A DNA stretch of 64,000 bases from Agriotes lineatus (GCA_940337035.1 CALNHX010002990.1:62001-126000), one strand, 5' to 3'. Shown: positions 35,680 through 47,520, counted from the stretch's first letter. Numbers and translations: made by a program. The notes: generated by a model not told the origin, from the sequence alone.

Positions 35680-36952
35680 AAATGAGGTTTATATCATTTC
35701 ACTGACGTTTCTTGACCAATCAAAAAAATATCAGTGGATATGTCTTCCTAGACGGTATTCAAGTGACTATTTTAAACAAATGTGATTTTTATTAGAAAAA
35801 GTCAACATTAGTGTTTTGTTACTATAGAAATTGCGTAGTTTTTTGCTAGATTTACTGAAAACTAATTTGAAAAAGTAGTTTGGTTCATTAAATAGTCCCT
35901 CGAATACCATTCGTAGTCAAAGTAAAGTAGATTATTTTTGCGGTGGTATCACTACTCATGTCCATTGCGCTTGGGGTTACCAAAGCACAATGGATATTCG
36001 TGATACCACCACAAAAATAGTCGACATAACTTTGACTACTAATGGTATTATAAGTCAAAATTTGGCAAATGTTTTCTACCAGTAGAAGGCTTAATGGTTT
36101 TTAGTTTTTACGTACGGCTGTAAGAGATTAAAGTTAGCAACCTGTATAAATGTTTTAAAAAAAATTCGTAACAGACAAAAATTTGGTTAAAAAATGTATT
36201 GGAAAACCTTTTTTACTTGAAAAAATGTTAGGTCGTTTTATTTTTCTTAAAACCAATAGTTTTTTATAAAACAAATACATTATGCGTTGCCCATTTCAAC
36301 ACCATAAAGCCATATACATTTTTTTTAAATCTTATGTAAGTCTTATATTAGTAGAAAATATCTCATTGTCTAAGTCTCATTAAATTTAGTACTAGTATCG
36401 ATATATTTTCTAATTTTATTTACCAAAAAATATACACTCTTAATTTTAAAAAAATTTATGTTTGAGGTATAGATTTATCTATTTTATAAATATTTTTCTA
36501 TTGTTTTTTTTGTTAGTATTTTTGTGATTTAAATTACTAAAAATATAAATAGTATAGACATTCTTTGTATTTCTTTGTCATTTTTGTAAAATGCTCCTCA
36601 ATCATCAATGACTTTTTATTTTGTAACAATAAAGCTGAGAGATAGTGTAACAAGGTCAACACATCACCATGACACACGCCTCACACAATGGTTGCTGCGT
36701 AAGCACAAAAGGCGCGCTTCAAATTTGTATCCAAAATCCGAGGTAAGTTGAGCATTGTACCGCCAGATGCAAGCGCATCAAGCACCAGCCTCTACACCGC
36801 AAGGTAAAATGAGGTTATCGATAATACATACATACATCCATACAATAATAAAGCTTATGCTAATATTATGCATACAATGGTATTCAGGGGTACTTGAGAA
36901 ACAACTAACATGCTAAGAGATGCGCCAATAAAGATGGTTGAGAACCGCTGTT
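35680..36952. mobile_element. Dispersed repeat family B, copy 1 (hAT-like end)
   Basis: Nearly the whole segment matches 51602-52465 in inverted orientation. Shared landmarks are AAAATGAGGTTTATATCATT, ACCAATAGTTTTTTATAAAA, GTACCGCCAGATGCAAGCGC and the right terminus GGTTGAGAACCGCTG (36936). The complement of that end, CAGCGGTTCTCAACC, is the classic hAT terminal pattern. Copy 1 carries an extra hairpin insertion at 35903-36049. There is no transposase. The left end is not resolved. Confidence 0.8.
35903..36049. mobile_element. 147-bp hairpin insertion inside family B copy 1
   Basis: AATACCATTCGTAGTCAAAG and its complement CTTTGACTACTAATGGTATT bound a palindrome with inner arms GGTGGTATCAC / GTGATACCACC. 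The family B copy at 51.6-52.5 kb lacks it, so it was probably inserted after the two copies diverged. Confidence 0.75.
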
Positions 36953-37526
36953 CTAACGTTAACGGTTTTGGAGATAATAACGATTTTATTCAAAAAAGAC
37001 GCAACGTTACCTAAACATTATGATTTTTGTGAATTACTTTACGAGTGAGAAATGGCAATTTAAACACTTGAATGCGAACACAATAAACAACGAGGTTTGA
37101 AAAGAAACATTTAACCGTTATTGACCCAAGAGATAAGAATCTCGAAAGAACGAAAAAATACCTCTGAATCAAATGAAATTAGATTAAAAACAAAACGAAT
37201 ACTAAAAAATTCTGAACCTAATTACCCATATGAAATTTCTAATAGTTGCTGAATACGATTCAACCTAGGAAGAATCTAAAGTAGCAGTTTTGCTTTTTAA
37301 CTATTAGAGAGGTGAATTCGAAATATATTCCTATTATTTAAGAAAAAGGCAAATAGCAAGATACATGATACGCACGCGCAAAGTTTGCGACTATTATATA
37401 AAACGATATTTAGACATTATTATAAAATTAGTGCAACCCGGAGAAATTATTACAAAACCCGGAGCCCGGAGACGCGGTGTAGAAAACCTGAGACTCCGGG
37501 TGAAACCCTGAGAGGTGGTCACCCTA

Positions 37527-37708
37527 GTATCACCCCAACTTTCTGGTTACATGTCATTGGTGGCACTGCAAATCTATGTCAAATTCAAGGTTAGCAGGTT
37601 AGTTTGTGCGCCAGTTTTGACACAAACTGACACAAAACCTAACCTGCTAACCCCGAATTTGGCATAGACTGCCACCAATGACATGTAACGAGAAAGTTGG
37701 GGTGATAC
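37527..37708. mobile_element. 182-bp foldback MITE, family C
   Basis: GTATCACCCCAACTTTCTGG and its near complement form the ends. Inner arms include GGTTACATGTCATTGGTGGC and AACCTAACCTGCTAACC. The inner half is shared with the element at 49171-49660 (AGCAGGTTAGG, ACCAA, GGCACTG), so both belong to one family. Confidence 0.85.
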
Positions 37709-37709
37709 A

Positions 37710-39260
37710 CCTGCGAGAAACATAAAAACAAAAATATACGGTACCCCCACCCAAGAAAAGCGCCCTTCCGTGCTTTCCAAGAATACTACAATGAAATGCA
37801 ATGAACCAGTTATTTATAAAAAAAAAAAAACAAAAAAATTGTTTTTGCCGACGACGATAGCTCAAAAGTTGATGTTGCCTTCATTTTCGGAGGACCTATC
37901 GTATGAAAACGATCCAAGACTTCAGGAAGGTTCCTGGCGACCGGAATCGTGTACACATACGAACATACATCCCCCGCACAGCACGTTTAGGCACCCCCCA
38001 ATCTAGTGGGCTGGGATCTTCACCAAAAAATCCGCACCGCCGAGACGGAGATTTTTGATATAGTGGGTTCATTAGTCGGTTGGCTCGAATTTTAGAGATA
38101 TTTGACTCAGAGTGGTTTTCGATATGAGGGAATTTCAATACTTCGTACACATCGTGTCGAAATAAAAAATTACTAGGATTTAATTAAAAATGTTCCGCTC
38201 TTTCCCCATCTTTTAGTACTCACGCTGCATAAATGCACTGGAATATTTTATGTAAAATAACAATTTAAATTTAACACTGAATAAGCTGTCACCTAGGTAA
38301 ATTAATAGTTTATCGGGAAGAAAAATTGGGTGCTGAAGTTTATGGAAATAATCAATAAGCAATCAATTGCACCTGTCAGAATTTACAAAAAAAAATTGTG
38401 ATGGCTCTGACTCCGGAGATTGGGATGATTATGTTGTTTGTATATTATTTTTCAAAATGCTTCCATTTTTGAAAAATGAACGTAACATTAATAGTAATAC
38501 ATATTTATATAAGCCGTTCACGATCTTTCTGGGTCAGGTGAGGCTATGACCATCTAGTAATTTTGTTGGCAGAACTTCTGTTGCAACTAAACTCTCTCAT
38601 GAAAATTGACACTTTTTGTGTTAGGTTAGGTTGTTTTCAGTTTAAGGTTATATTTTCTGAATAGGTACATTGTTGCCGGATATTCTCTAGTCTCCACATC
38701 GACTCGCGTTCTTTTAAATTTGGTCTGTCCTTTTTAAATTGAGAGTAGCATCGTTTAATGGAAATTTTTTGTTGTAACAAAATTATTTTGGGCATTTCGA
38801 CTTTTCCTTTGACGGAAATTAAAATTATTTTTACACATCTGATAAATAATTTGTTTTCTTACGAATATTAAAATAATAAATCTGGCAATGTGGTGGCAAG
38901 AAAATGTCGAACAGACACTGACAGAAAAAAAAATTGCATCCGCTACATCATCGAATCAGTTAGTCCAACATGAAAAGAAAAAATCATAGCCAACTCTGTC
39001 CCAAAAAAGTCGTGGACGGCTTATATACATATTAAGAATTTTTTTTAATAAGGCCAAGAAAATAACAAAATGACATAAACTACGTTGTTACCGATGGGAC
39101 CATAATTATGTGTAACAGCAATGAGATAGCATGAACAAAAGCACATAATACTTGAGTAAGAGAGATAATCGTTCAAAAAAGTTATTTTAGTATGCATATT
39201 TAGTTGACATATGCCATAATTAAAATGAGCGTCAAGTCTACTCAAATATTTGTTTCTATG
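37710..39260. other. Intergenic DNA, no gene seen
   Basis: Open frames are short and unrecognised. The stretch 37735-38160 is slightly GC-richer but without motif. Confidence 0.4.
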
Positions 39261-39263
39261 TTC

Positions 39264-39528
39264 AGGGTCCCGAGTGATGTAGCTTGAGCAAGCGTTCGCG
39301 TTCGATCAGTAGAGTTAAGCAACGCTCTTTCTGGTCAGAACTTGGATGGGAGTTCACGGTTGCATCTCTCGGCCGCCTCGTGATACGGCTGTCACGGAAA
39401 TAGTTGGTCCCGGCTCTCATGCCAACATCATGATAGTCGTTAGTGGAGTTGGAAGTCCCCATAATTGCACAGCGACGCCTATAATTGGCCCAACGACTGT
39501 TGGCTGAGTGCGAAATAAATAAATAAAA
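39264..39528 (+). mobile_element. 5S-rRNA-derived SINE (SINE3-like)
   Basis: The head resembles 5S rRNA: GTTCGATCAGTAGAGTTAAG followed by CAACGC and GTCAGAACTTGGATGGGAG, corresponding to the 5S internal control region and the TACTTGGATGGG segment. The body ends CCAACGACTGTTGGCTGAGT and a (AAAT)n tail at 39513-39528. It is divergent from functional 5S and lacks the intact 5S 3' part, so it is not a 5S gene. Pol III transcription and LINE-dependent retroposition are expected from the class. Confidence 0.85.
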
Positions 39529-39590
39529 TCGCTTTCTTCTTCAAGCATTGAATTTTGTTTTTATTCATGCTATTTTATTGCTGTTATCTA

Positions 39591-39846
39591 CAGGTTTCCT
39601 AAAATTGTACGGAATATGGCAATTCCATGAGTTGCAAAAGGTTCAAATACTATTTGCCATAAGAGTAAACGAAATAGAAAATGCAGTAATTACTTTCGTA
39701 GCTAGGCAACAAGTAAGTGCAATAGCTGCTTGTTGCCTAGCTACCGAAGTAATTATTGCATTTTCTATTTCGGTTACTCTTATGGCAAATTTGAACCTTT
39801 TCCAACTCATGTAATTGCCATGTTCCGTACAATTTTAGGCAACCTG
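39591..39846. mobile_element. 256-bp foldback MITE, TA-flanked
   Basis: CAGGTTTCCTAAAATTGTAC (39591) is inverted at the other end as GTACAATTTTAGGCAACCTG (39846), and both are bordered by TA. The palindrome continues to the centre near 39718 (CTAGGCAACAAG / CTTGTTGCCTAG). The element is nearly perfect and non-coding. Confidence 0.9.
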
Positions 39847-40039
39847 TATAATTATGGCCCCATCGGTATTTTGGGCAGGAACTGTTCTCTGTCCAGCTAT
39901 TTTTTTTTATTCTACATTTTTATAAAATTCGAATAGAGCACCTTCACTTACCAATCAATTATACTAGTTAGATTAGCTTTATAATATTTGTATTTATAAA
40001 TACCCGTTTAAATACCCATTTTGGGTATTTACCCGGGTA

Positions 40040-40281
40040 TTTCCAGATTTGTATACAGCTTATATCCGATTTTTTACATCCCGTCACTACAGCCTCCACT
40101 GAGAGATATTTTTCTAAATTAAAAATTATTAAAAACTTTTTGCTAAGTAAGATGAGCCAAATACGCCTAAAGAGCTTTGAATTACTGAGTATCAAGAGTG
40201 TAAGAGCCAGTACTCTTGGTTTTAATTCACTGATAGATATGTTAGCTTTAGCAAAGTCTCGCAAAAGAGAGTTTAATTAAA
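40040..40281 (+). pseudogene. hAT transposase C-terminal dimerisation domain remnant
   Basis: The plus frame gives PVTTASTERYFSKLKIIKN followed by FLLSKMSQIRLKSFELLSI. This is the signature of the hAT C-terminal dimerisation domain (pattern V-x-x-A-S-x-E-R-x-F-S-K-L-K-L-I-K, then M-S-Q-x-R-L). It ends in KSRKREFN and a stop at about 40280. Just upstream (39990-40045) are AAATACCC/GGGTATTT motif arrays. The rest of the transposase is absent, so this is a deleted hAT copy. Confidence 0.82.
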
Positions 40282-40427
40282 GTGCTATACCTACATATTT
40301 ATATATCTATATATTTTATTTTTCTTGTGAATTATTTAAATTTGTATTCCTTTTACGTGGTTTTTGTTTTTGTATTTTCATATATATTTTTATGTTTCAT
40401 GTTATATTTTGGGAGTGTTTGATGTAA

Positions 40428-40845
40428 TGGTAAAACCTGTTCTACTTTATGGGTTGGAATCGTGGACGGTTACAGAACTGGTAAAGCAGAAATTGCAGGT
40501 GGTTTGTAAATAGGTGTTTGGTGGCCAATCATTATTTGGGACCGAACAAATCAGGTGGACATTAATATAGAAATTGGAAGAACAAAATATGGATGGTTAG
40601 GGCATACGTTGCGAAAAAATGAAACTGAAATTTGCTGAAAAGTTTTGATCGGAACCCTTAGGGTTTCAAAAACAGAGGACGCCCGAGAAAAACGTGGAGG
40701 AGAACTGTAAAACAAGAGACAGGAAAGACTATAGCACAACTGAGCCAAATAGCAAAGGAAAATGACAACTGGAGAGAATATACGAATACCCCATGTCCCA
40801 ATAGGGAATAATGGAATAATGGGATTATTATTATTATTATTATGT
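40428..40845 (+). pseudogene. LINE reverse-transcriptase 3' end with (ATT)n tail
   Basis: VKPVLLYGLESWTVT (40432 onward) is the conserved LLYGSETW-type segment after the RT domain. In shifted frames it is followed by YGWLGHTLRKNETEI and GRPRKTWRR-type sequence, then a (ATT)n tail at 40825-40843. Frameshifts and a stop show it is dead. A 5'-truncated insertion with a trinucleotide tail is typical of RTE/CR1-like LINEs; the clade is not resolved. Confidence 0.82.
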
Positions 40846-41129
40846 TATATTTAATAAAAGATTGAAACATCTAAATGTGTTTTATTTTGCAGTAAGTAAC
40901 CTTTCATGTTAAGAAAAGAGCTTATTAATTTTCTTTTAATTAAGTGTTGCATGACCAAAAATCACCCCCCCCCCCTCCTTTTTCTGAAACTTCTTGTCTA
41001 CAGCGGCTATCATTTATTCTTGCACACCGGCGCCAAACCGTCTCGTTACGCCACTGCTGCAGCGTCGTATCGAAAAATGTGTGCTGGTTACGGATGGAAT
41101 TCTGGATCAGATAGAATGTTGCGCGCTGC

Positions 41130-41745
41130 GACAGGAGCGCGACGTATGTTGTGAAAGTGAGCTGCTTTGTGTTGTTTGTTGGCGTATGTGATTGTGCGGA
41201 CAAATAATTAATTATGCGATAAATGAATACAATGCGAGACGAATCTGTAAACGTTGCGATGCGTACCCTTAGTAAGCCGCTAGATGGTAACTACTGTAGA
41301 ATGTACGTACTATTCCAGTTAGTAGCATATTGTTTGATTTTGATAATTACAGCAGATGCCAGACGTAAGAGGTTCTTGCTCGTGCTGTATGACTATATGA
41401 TAATTGAGAAAGTGTGTCCCGCGGATTGAATGTTATTCCGCACAGTGATCCCGCGGAATGCATGCTGTTCCGCAGCGTAGCCTAGCGAGATTTACGGTTC
41501 ATTATGAAAAATCAGCAGGCACCGGGCGCCTACACACTCTTTAGAGGTTATAAGAATTGTTCGCCTATCGGGTTAATATTAGGAAGTATTAGTGAAAAAG
41601 CCTAGAGTTAACTCCACCAGTGAAGGTAGCGATTAGGTGCTAAGTGGTTGATGTTATTGTAGTGTCGCTGCTGGAAGTACGAAGTAGTCAGAGAGGCGGC
41701 CACCCCCGGCGAGTACAATTATTAGCTCTATGAAATATACAAGAA
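41130..41745 (+). repeat. Dispersed repeat family D, copy 1, 5' part
   Basis: Aligns in the same orientation with 59535-60190. Shared landmarks are GGAGCGCGACGTAT/GGCGCGACGTAT, AATGCGAGACGAA, AATTACAGCAGATG, GTTCCGCA, and CACCCCCGG(C/T)GAGTACAATT. The family resumes at 44103, so this copy has been split. No coding frame is conserved between the two copies. It may be the leader of an LTR retroelement or an unknown repeat. Confidence 0.8.
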
Positions 41746-41849
41746 ATATGATCCGATTAAAGAGGCATGTTTTTGATTTCCCGGTAACTTGAGACAAACT
41801 GTCATTGATAAAATGACAAGTCCGCAACGGACTTTTACATGTTTTTTTA

Positions 41850-42530
41850 CTTTCTCGCATACGATAGTATAGAGAAAGTATTGTAATCGTCAAAAAAATC
41901 GACTTCGAGATTTTGACGAATCTTGACGTTTTAGACCTCCTAGAGTCCGAAAAAAACATTTTTCGAATTATGTCTGTGTGTGTGTATGTGTGTGCGTGTG
42001 TGTGTGTGTGAACACGATAACTTAAAAACGAAATAAGCTAGACCCTTGAAATTATGTACATAGTCATTATTCAAAATTTGTAGATTCCTGCCCAATTTTG
42101 AGCGAAATCGGTTAACCGGAAGTGGCACTTTACCTAAACAGGTAGCGGTACCTATTTAAGTAAAGTACCAGTTTGCTTCGAGATATTTGAACAAAATTTT
42201 GTACATACATTTCTTATGTAGAAAAACTACCAGATATTACATTTCAGCATGATCGGTTAACCGGAAGTGGCATTTTACCTAAACAGGTAGCGGTATCCAT
42301 TCAAGTAAAGTACCAGTTTGCTTCAATGTATTTGCACGAAATTTTGCACATACATTTATTATTGAGAAAAACTCCCAGATATAAAATTTCAGTATGATAG
42401 GTTAACCTAAAGCGGCACTTTACCTAAACAGGTAGTGGTTACCTGAAAATGTAATTTTATCGCTGTATGTATATACATTGCAATAAACTTTTCAAATTTG
42501 CTAGAAAACAAGGCGAATGCGAGAAAGTCT
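41850..42530 (+). mobile_element. Element with ACTTTCTCGCAT ends and 145-bp tandem repeats
   Basis: ACTTTCTCGCATACGATAG (41861) forms a hairpin with TATAGAGAAAGT, and its start is inverted at 42517 (ATGCGAGAAAGT). The order CGTTTTAGACC, AGAGTCC, a (GT)n tract at 41974-42010, then AAAACGAAA recalls family A. It is followed by a tandem array with period exactly 145 bp: GGTTAACC at 42110, 42255 and 42400, with GGAAGTGGCA and AAACAGGTAGCGGTA. Non-coding and class unknown. Confidence 0.7.
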
Positions 42531-42539
42531 AGGGGAGCA

Positions 42540-44102
42540 CACTCCCGATTTTTAATTTACCGATTGAAAATCAAATTCGAGATTAAAAATGCAATTTAAA
42601 TATGGAGAAAATCACGAGTGTATTTTGATATAAGAATTTAACGAATGGTCAATTGCAACGCTGTTGTCATGGCGGAAAAAGGTAAATAATATTTTATCCG
42701 ATTTAAAAGTTAAAGCAACAAGAAAACTTGATCCATTATCAAATTGACAAAAATACCGTGGTTTATGGGATTTTCTACACGAGTTTAATTATCGATGAAA
42801 TTACAGGTAACACATTGGTCTGCCTTTAAGACTATAATGCACCGAGCAATAAAGCATATTATCCCCCCTGCGTGCAACGGCAAAACATTCTCGCTCGTCC
42901 GGGACGTGACGGGAAACAAAGCGCCCAGTATCACCCAGCAATTGGTGTACACTTTTAAACCGGGTAGGTCTGTCCCGCCCTCTTGGTGACTGTCGGGGTA
43001 CCCACCGGAACTTTGATAATGTGTGTTCATCCGCAGCAACCCTGGCCGAAGTCGATATCTCCGATCAGCATACGGCCGGCCAACCGCTGCCACTACCAAT
43101 CCGTCCTCACTCTGTCAGCCAAGCGCCTAGATACCGAGCATCGAAATGCCATGTACCAAGGTACCCGGGGCTTGCGGTAACTACGAGTAGTATTCGTGTA
43201 AAGGTTGACGAGTAACCGATCGAGAGTAAACTCTACCACACACTTCTGTACCTCTTTCAACGTCTTTACACACTGCTGCGCAGCAATATGCGGACGTAAT
43301 ACGCATGCCTCCGCAGGACAGGGTGGTCTCCGGGAGTTCTAAAGGGTGAACTCGTACGGTCTGCTCCTGGGAGGCTCGTCTCGAATACTAGCACAGTGTA
43401 ACCAGGCTGACAGACACCCTAACGACGGTCCTAACACGTCTCAGAGCGTGGACCAGGTTCGCTTCTGGCCCCGCCCCTCAACCTACTGCCCGACTCGTCT
43501 CGGATACTAGTACATGCGGCTACCTGTGACCGGCTTTGATCTCTCACACGATTCGGATACTAGCGCAGAATTACTCCCGGCCCGACACCTCAAACGGCGG
43601 TCCCGCATTCCCCCATTCGATTCGTCTCTTCCTACTCAACAAGTTGGAACACTCCACCAAGAGAAGCAAGAGTGCGGCTTCGAGAACACTGAGCACTCCT
43701 GGGTCGCCCTTGTGCATGTTCGCCCTGCATACGGGGCTTCCCTTCATGAGGCGTACTGGTATAAATCAGACAAATAACTGTCGAAAGTGAACTCTCTACC
43801 ACACGTTTGCCGTCATGGATTTCTGCAGTTGCAACATTTCTGCCTGCGGCATCCTCCACGGTTGCGCAGAAATACGCCAATGAAATACGCAAGTCCACGC
43901 AGTTGTTGGACAGGGTAGTCGCCTTTACAGACAATTTTACTGGGCCAATTCCGTGCGGTCTGCTCGGGGTAGCTTGTCTTGGATATTAATCATCGGTGAG
44001 CCTGCCCGACACCTCAAACGACGGTCGTGACGGGTCTCGGGATATTGCTCCCGGATACCTCTAGCGACAGCTCGAATACTTTCCCTCGCCTTAGATACTA
44101 GA
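42540..44102. repeat. GC-rich inserted segment with internal duplications
   Basis: Sits inside the interrupted family D copy. GC content is clearly higher than in the surroundings from about 42795. Repeated strings include CGACACCTCAAACGACGGT-like sequences (near 43581 and 44011), CTCG(T)CTCG-GATACTAG strings (43376, 43495) and GTGAACTCTCTACCACACG-like strings (43225, 43785). Open frames of 60-110 codons on both strands have no recognisable motif. It is possibly a decayed satellite-like or retroelement segment. Confidence 0.5.
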
Positions 44103-44280
44103 CCATGTTCTTTTACATTTACCCGACTGCCTCCGCCACTGAGCCAAGAAAGGCTCACATTTGCACCACTTGCGACACATATAAAGGTATCAGAATTGAA
44201 TTTTAAGATCACATAAAAACGCAACACATGAATTAAAGGAATGATAAAAACCCAAAATGAAACAAACGCCATAATAAGAA
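44103..44280 (+). repeat. Dispersed repeat family D, copy 1, 3' part
   Basis: TTCTTTTACATTTA, CTGCCTCCGCCACTG and the tail ATTGAATTTTAA match 60220-60375 in the same order and orientation. This is the continuation of the copy that breaks at 41745. Confidence 0.75.
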
Positions 44281-44330
44281 CAGATCACGTACAGAAATAT
44301 ATTTAAGAATTTAAAGATCACAAACATAAC

Positions 44331-44610
44331 GAGTGTGAGCGGATGGCCCCGCGAGCAAATGCTCGCCTCTCAGGCGGCCGGCCCGGGTTCGAATACCGGC
44401 AATTCTAGAGTTTACAAATCGTACGCTCCCCGGGTATCACGCTAACACCTGCGGTAGTCGTTAACACCTAACAAGGGAACTCTTCCTCAGTTTCGACAGG
44501 CAAGGCTAGCCACCTACTCGGCCTAAGGGGTAAAGAGGGCTCATAGAACCACTTTCTGGTTACAACAGGCCACTGGCCTATAATAAGAGAAAAAAGAAGA
44601 AATATAACAA
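44331..44610 (+). mobile_element. tRNA-derived SINE, second family
   Basis: The tRNA-like head (44336-44405) has GGATGGCCCCGCGAGCAAAT and CTCGCCTCTCAGGCGGCCGG, then B box GGGTTCGAATACC (44384), and a body ending at an A-rich stretch near 44590. The head differs from the family at 34053. A functional tRNA is unlikely because the acceptor stem does not close. Confidence 0.65.
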
Positions 44611-45645
44611 AAAAGAAAACGATTGATAAGTGCCTACCACGCGAAAAAATTATCTACTAATTTTAATTCAATATCAACAAAAATATTGCGGTTGTAATAT
44701 ATTCCTGTAATTTCTTAAAAATATTTTGCGTTGTCTTGTTTGCTGAATCAGATTACCTAGGGTAATTCACTCCAGTGTTGAATTAACTTGATACTTAAAA
44801 CTAGAGCAATTACATAATTGAGTTTTTAAACGTATTCTAGAATATTGCGATGTTTTAATTGTAGCCATCTTTATTCAGTTCTTATTTAGTTAGGACTTCG
44901 CTGAGGAACGAACAGAAACGATATTGCCAGAGAACTGTATCAGGCAAAGGTTCCATATTAAGCTGAACAATAACAATGTGGGGTAAGATTAAATAATAAA
45001 GACACGTTATAGTAATTTAAGATATAACTAACGTTAACAAGCATTAGAGAATAGTTTGAAAGCACGAGCGACGTGAGAAGCGAGCCTTAAAATGAGGGGA
45101 AAATGATGAATTAGTAAAAACATTGTTTTCAAAAAAAAATCTTGAAGGACCGATTTGTTATGATAGAGTCATGGTTCCTTGGCTCCTTATAGCGAGCCAC
45201 CATTGCTGTATAGTGTTTAAAATATTCCAAGACCAGTCGATAGCATATGGCAGCAGTTTTTAACGTTATGTTTTTCTGAACAGTTGACCTGCCACCACAA
45301 AAATGTCGCTTGGGCAGTTGCTACGTGTACAAGTGTGTAATAGAGAACTTACATTTACTTCACATAACACGAAAAATGTGCGTAGATTGTTATAAATGAA
45401 GTGATGCCAATTTTCCAAAATTATTAGGCTATGCGATTACTTTCTCGTTTTGGAAACAATTTAGTCAAAACATGTTAAGAAATAATAGAAAAATATGTGG
45501 AAATATTTGGTACAAAAAGCGTTGCAGAAAAAAATAAAGGGATCCATGCTCTATATTCGGTCTATTTACAATCTTGATTTCCAATGATTCATTTAACTTT
45601 GTTAAAATATCGCCTCCGATTGTAGAACATCTGTACTGCTGCCTG
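44611..45645. other. Intergenic DNA, nothing recognised
   Basis: No coding or repeat signal that I can name. Confidence 0.4.
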
Positions 45646-45649
45646 TATT

Positions 45650-46190
45650 CCTGTCATAACAATGTATTCTTTCATTATCATCTTCATTATTTTTCTCATT
45701 TTGTTCTTTAATAAATATCCGTATATGACTTTTTGTTTCGTTAACCTTCATTCCCTTTCATCTATTATTCTGCATCACTCTGTGACTACCACCTATAATT
45801 TTTTATGGGTATATGCTATGGGCAGCACTATGGCGTCATTGTATACTAATTGGTGTCATACTCCAATGTCTTCGTTCTTTAGTGTGCTTCTTTTAGTATC
45901 TACTAATGAGAATTATTTAAGTAACAGGGTTAGACTAACGCCTTGTTTTATTCCGCCTTTGATACCGAAAGTGTCTGATTTTTGTCCGTTTGATCTGGAC
46001 TTCCTTATTAAGGACTCATCTTATTGTGTTTTGTAAAATTATCAGTACATTTAATTATCTTACTGTTATCAATTGTTCTCGTGTTGGTAGAGTGTCGAAA
46101 GCATCTGTGAGATCCATAAAAGCTTGGTCTGCTGGTTTGTTAGGGAATTTCAAGCGAACTTCATGAATATTATTTACTACCGCTAATCAC
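45650..46190 (-). pseudogene. Decayed LINE reverse-transcriptase fragment
   Basis: On the minus strand near 46085-46165 the frame reads KFPNKPADQAFMDLTDAFDT followed by LPTRE. This fits RT motif A (x-F-x-D-L-x-K-A-F-D-x-V-P-R) including the catalytic Asp. Further on, near 45750, GMKVNETKSHI fits the G-M-K-I-N-x-x-K-T-K-V motif after the YADD box. Multiple stops lie between them. The plus-strand 124-codon frame over this region is a shadow of the antisense LINE. Confidence 0.6.
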
Positions 46191-46289
46191 GTCATGTGCA
46201 AACCAATAAATGATATTTAGGCCTAAAATCCGTGGAGGGCGCTACACCGATCTATCTGCTTTGTCAGCGCTGCAATTATTTTTGTTAAG

Positions 46290-47500
46290 GAATAATGTTC
46301 TGTAAAGGGGTGCGTATTTACGTACTGGTGATTCTTGTTCGTCCACACAGGGGCGATTCCAGGCTCATAGTTAGCACGGGCTCGAAGAGGCGCTCGACCA
46401 AAGTGCGGCGCTTAGAAAGAGGAAAACTAATACCCGAGGGGATGCTTCGGCCTGAGCGTGGCGGTTCGGTTCAACTTGGATGGGGCTGTAGAGCTGGTGC
46501 ATCACGGGGCCGTCTCCTAGAGAAGAAGAGTAGCTTCGGGGCGATTAGAGATTCTCGTTCGCCGAAGATGCTTCCGTACTCTGTGCGAACTAAGGGTTCG
46601 ATTGTAGAGGTTGGCTATAGAACAACGAGTTCGGCCTAGAGGACTTGTATGCCAAATCTCTTAGGCAAACTGCTTCCACCTGCAGAGCTTGTCTGCTTTC
46701 GCCTGCTGATCCTTAGGTACTTAAACCCTTGCGGCTGTTATTTTCAATGCTCTGCGTTGCAATGGGGGTCAAGTTGCCATGTTTTATTTTTTTTTCAGGA
46801 GTCAGCCAGAATTATTTGATCTGAATCATGTTATTGCTGACCTAAATCCTAGCATATTGCTACCAAACTCGAGCTTGGTGTACCAGGTAGTTGGTAAGTT
46901 TAATTGCGCGAATTTACCTTTGGGTTTAATTAGGCCGTCGCGTTGGATGTAATCTCTCCTTACCGGACTACATAGTCAAGAGGGCGTTTTTATATGGGTA
47001 CCTGAATATCTACCAACCCTGCGGCAGGTAGCGCTTCCTGGTTATTAATGTGTTACCTTAGCAAATTTAGCGGTTGGACAGCGTTGCGTCATTTGATGGT
47101 TAAATTTGTTTCGGGAAGCCGGTGGTTTTAACGGCTCGTTTTCAGCCGTTAGCTGCCGTTTTATGTATGCACAGCGGTTTTTGTTTCCAGAAGCGCAGAT
47201 TTTCAAAATTCGTTGTTTGGTTTAAAATCTAGACATTGTGACGCCGCATCCCAACGGCTGTTGCACGAGAGCAGGCGTAATTAATAAATCATATAGTATT
47301 TTTCCTTGTACCCATCAATTCGGTCTTTAACTGCAAAAAACACGTTTTACAGAAATTATCCGTCTTATCTACAAAATAAGAAAACTTTCTGCTGCGTCTT
47401 TAGCATCATTTTGGGCTGGCCTACTGGGACCGTTTCCAAATGTAGCTAAAGGATTTTTCAATTTGTAATTACGAGTATGGCTTTACCAAATATTGCGACA
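46290..47500. other. GC-richer segment of unknown nature
   Basis: Contains a 114-codon plus frame (46295-46639), basic and Gly/Arg-rich with GGSVQLGWGCRAGAS, that I do not recognise. The strings GGAAGCCGGTGG and TAGGCCGTCGCG show a base composition unlike the flanks. A decayed retroelement is possible, but no RT, integrase or terminal repeat is seen. Confidence 0.35.
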
Positions 47501-47520
47501 TAAAAACCAAAAAGAGAAAT

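Noticed and set aside
39290..39400. 5S rRNA gene
   Set aside because: Only the central part resembles 5S and it continues into a SINE body with an (AAAT)n tail.
45662..46036. 124-codon hydrophobic plus-strand protein
   Set aside because: The minus strand of the same DNA carries LINE RT motif A and a GMKVN-type motif, so this frame is an antisense shadow.
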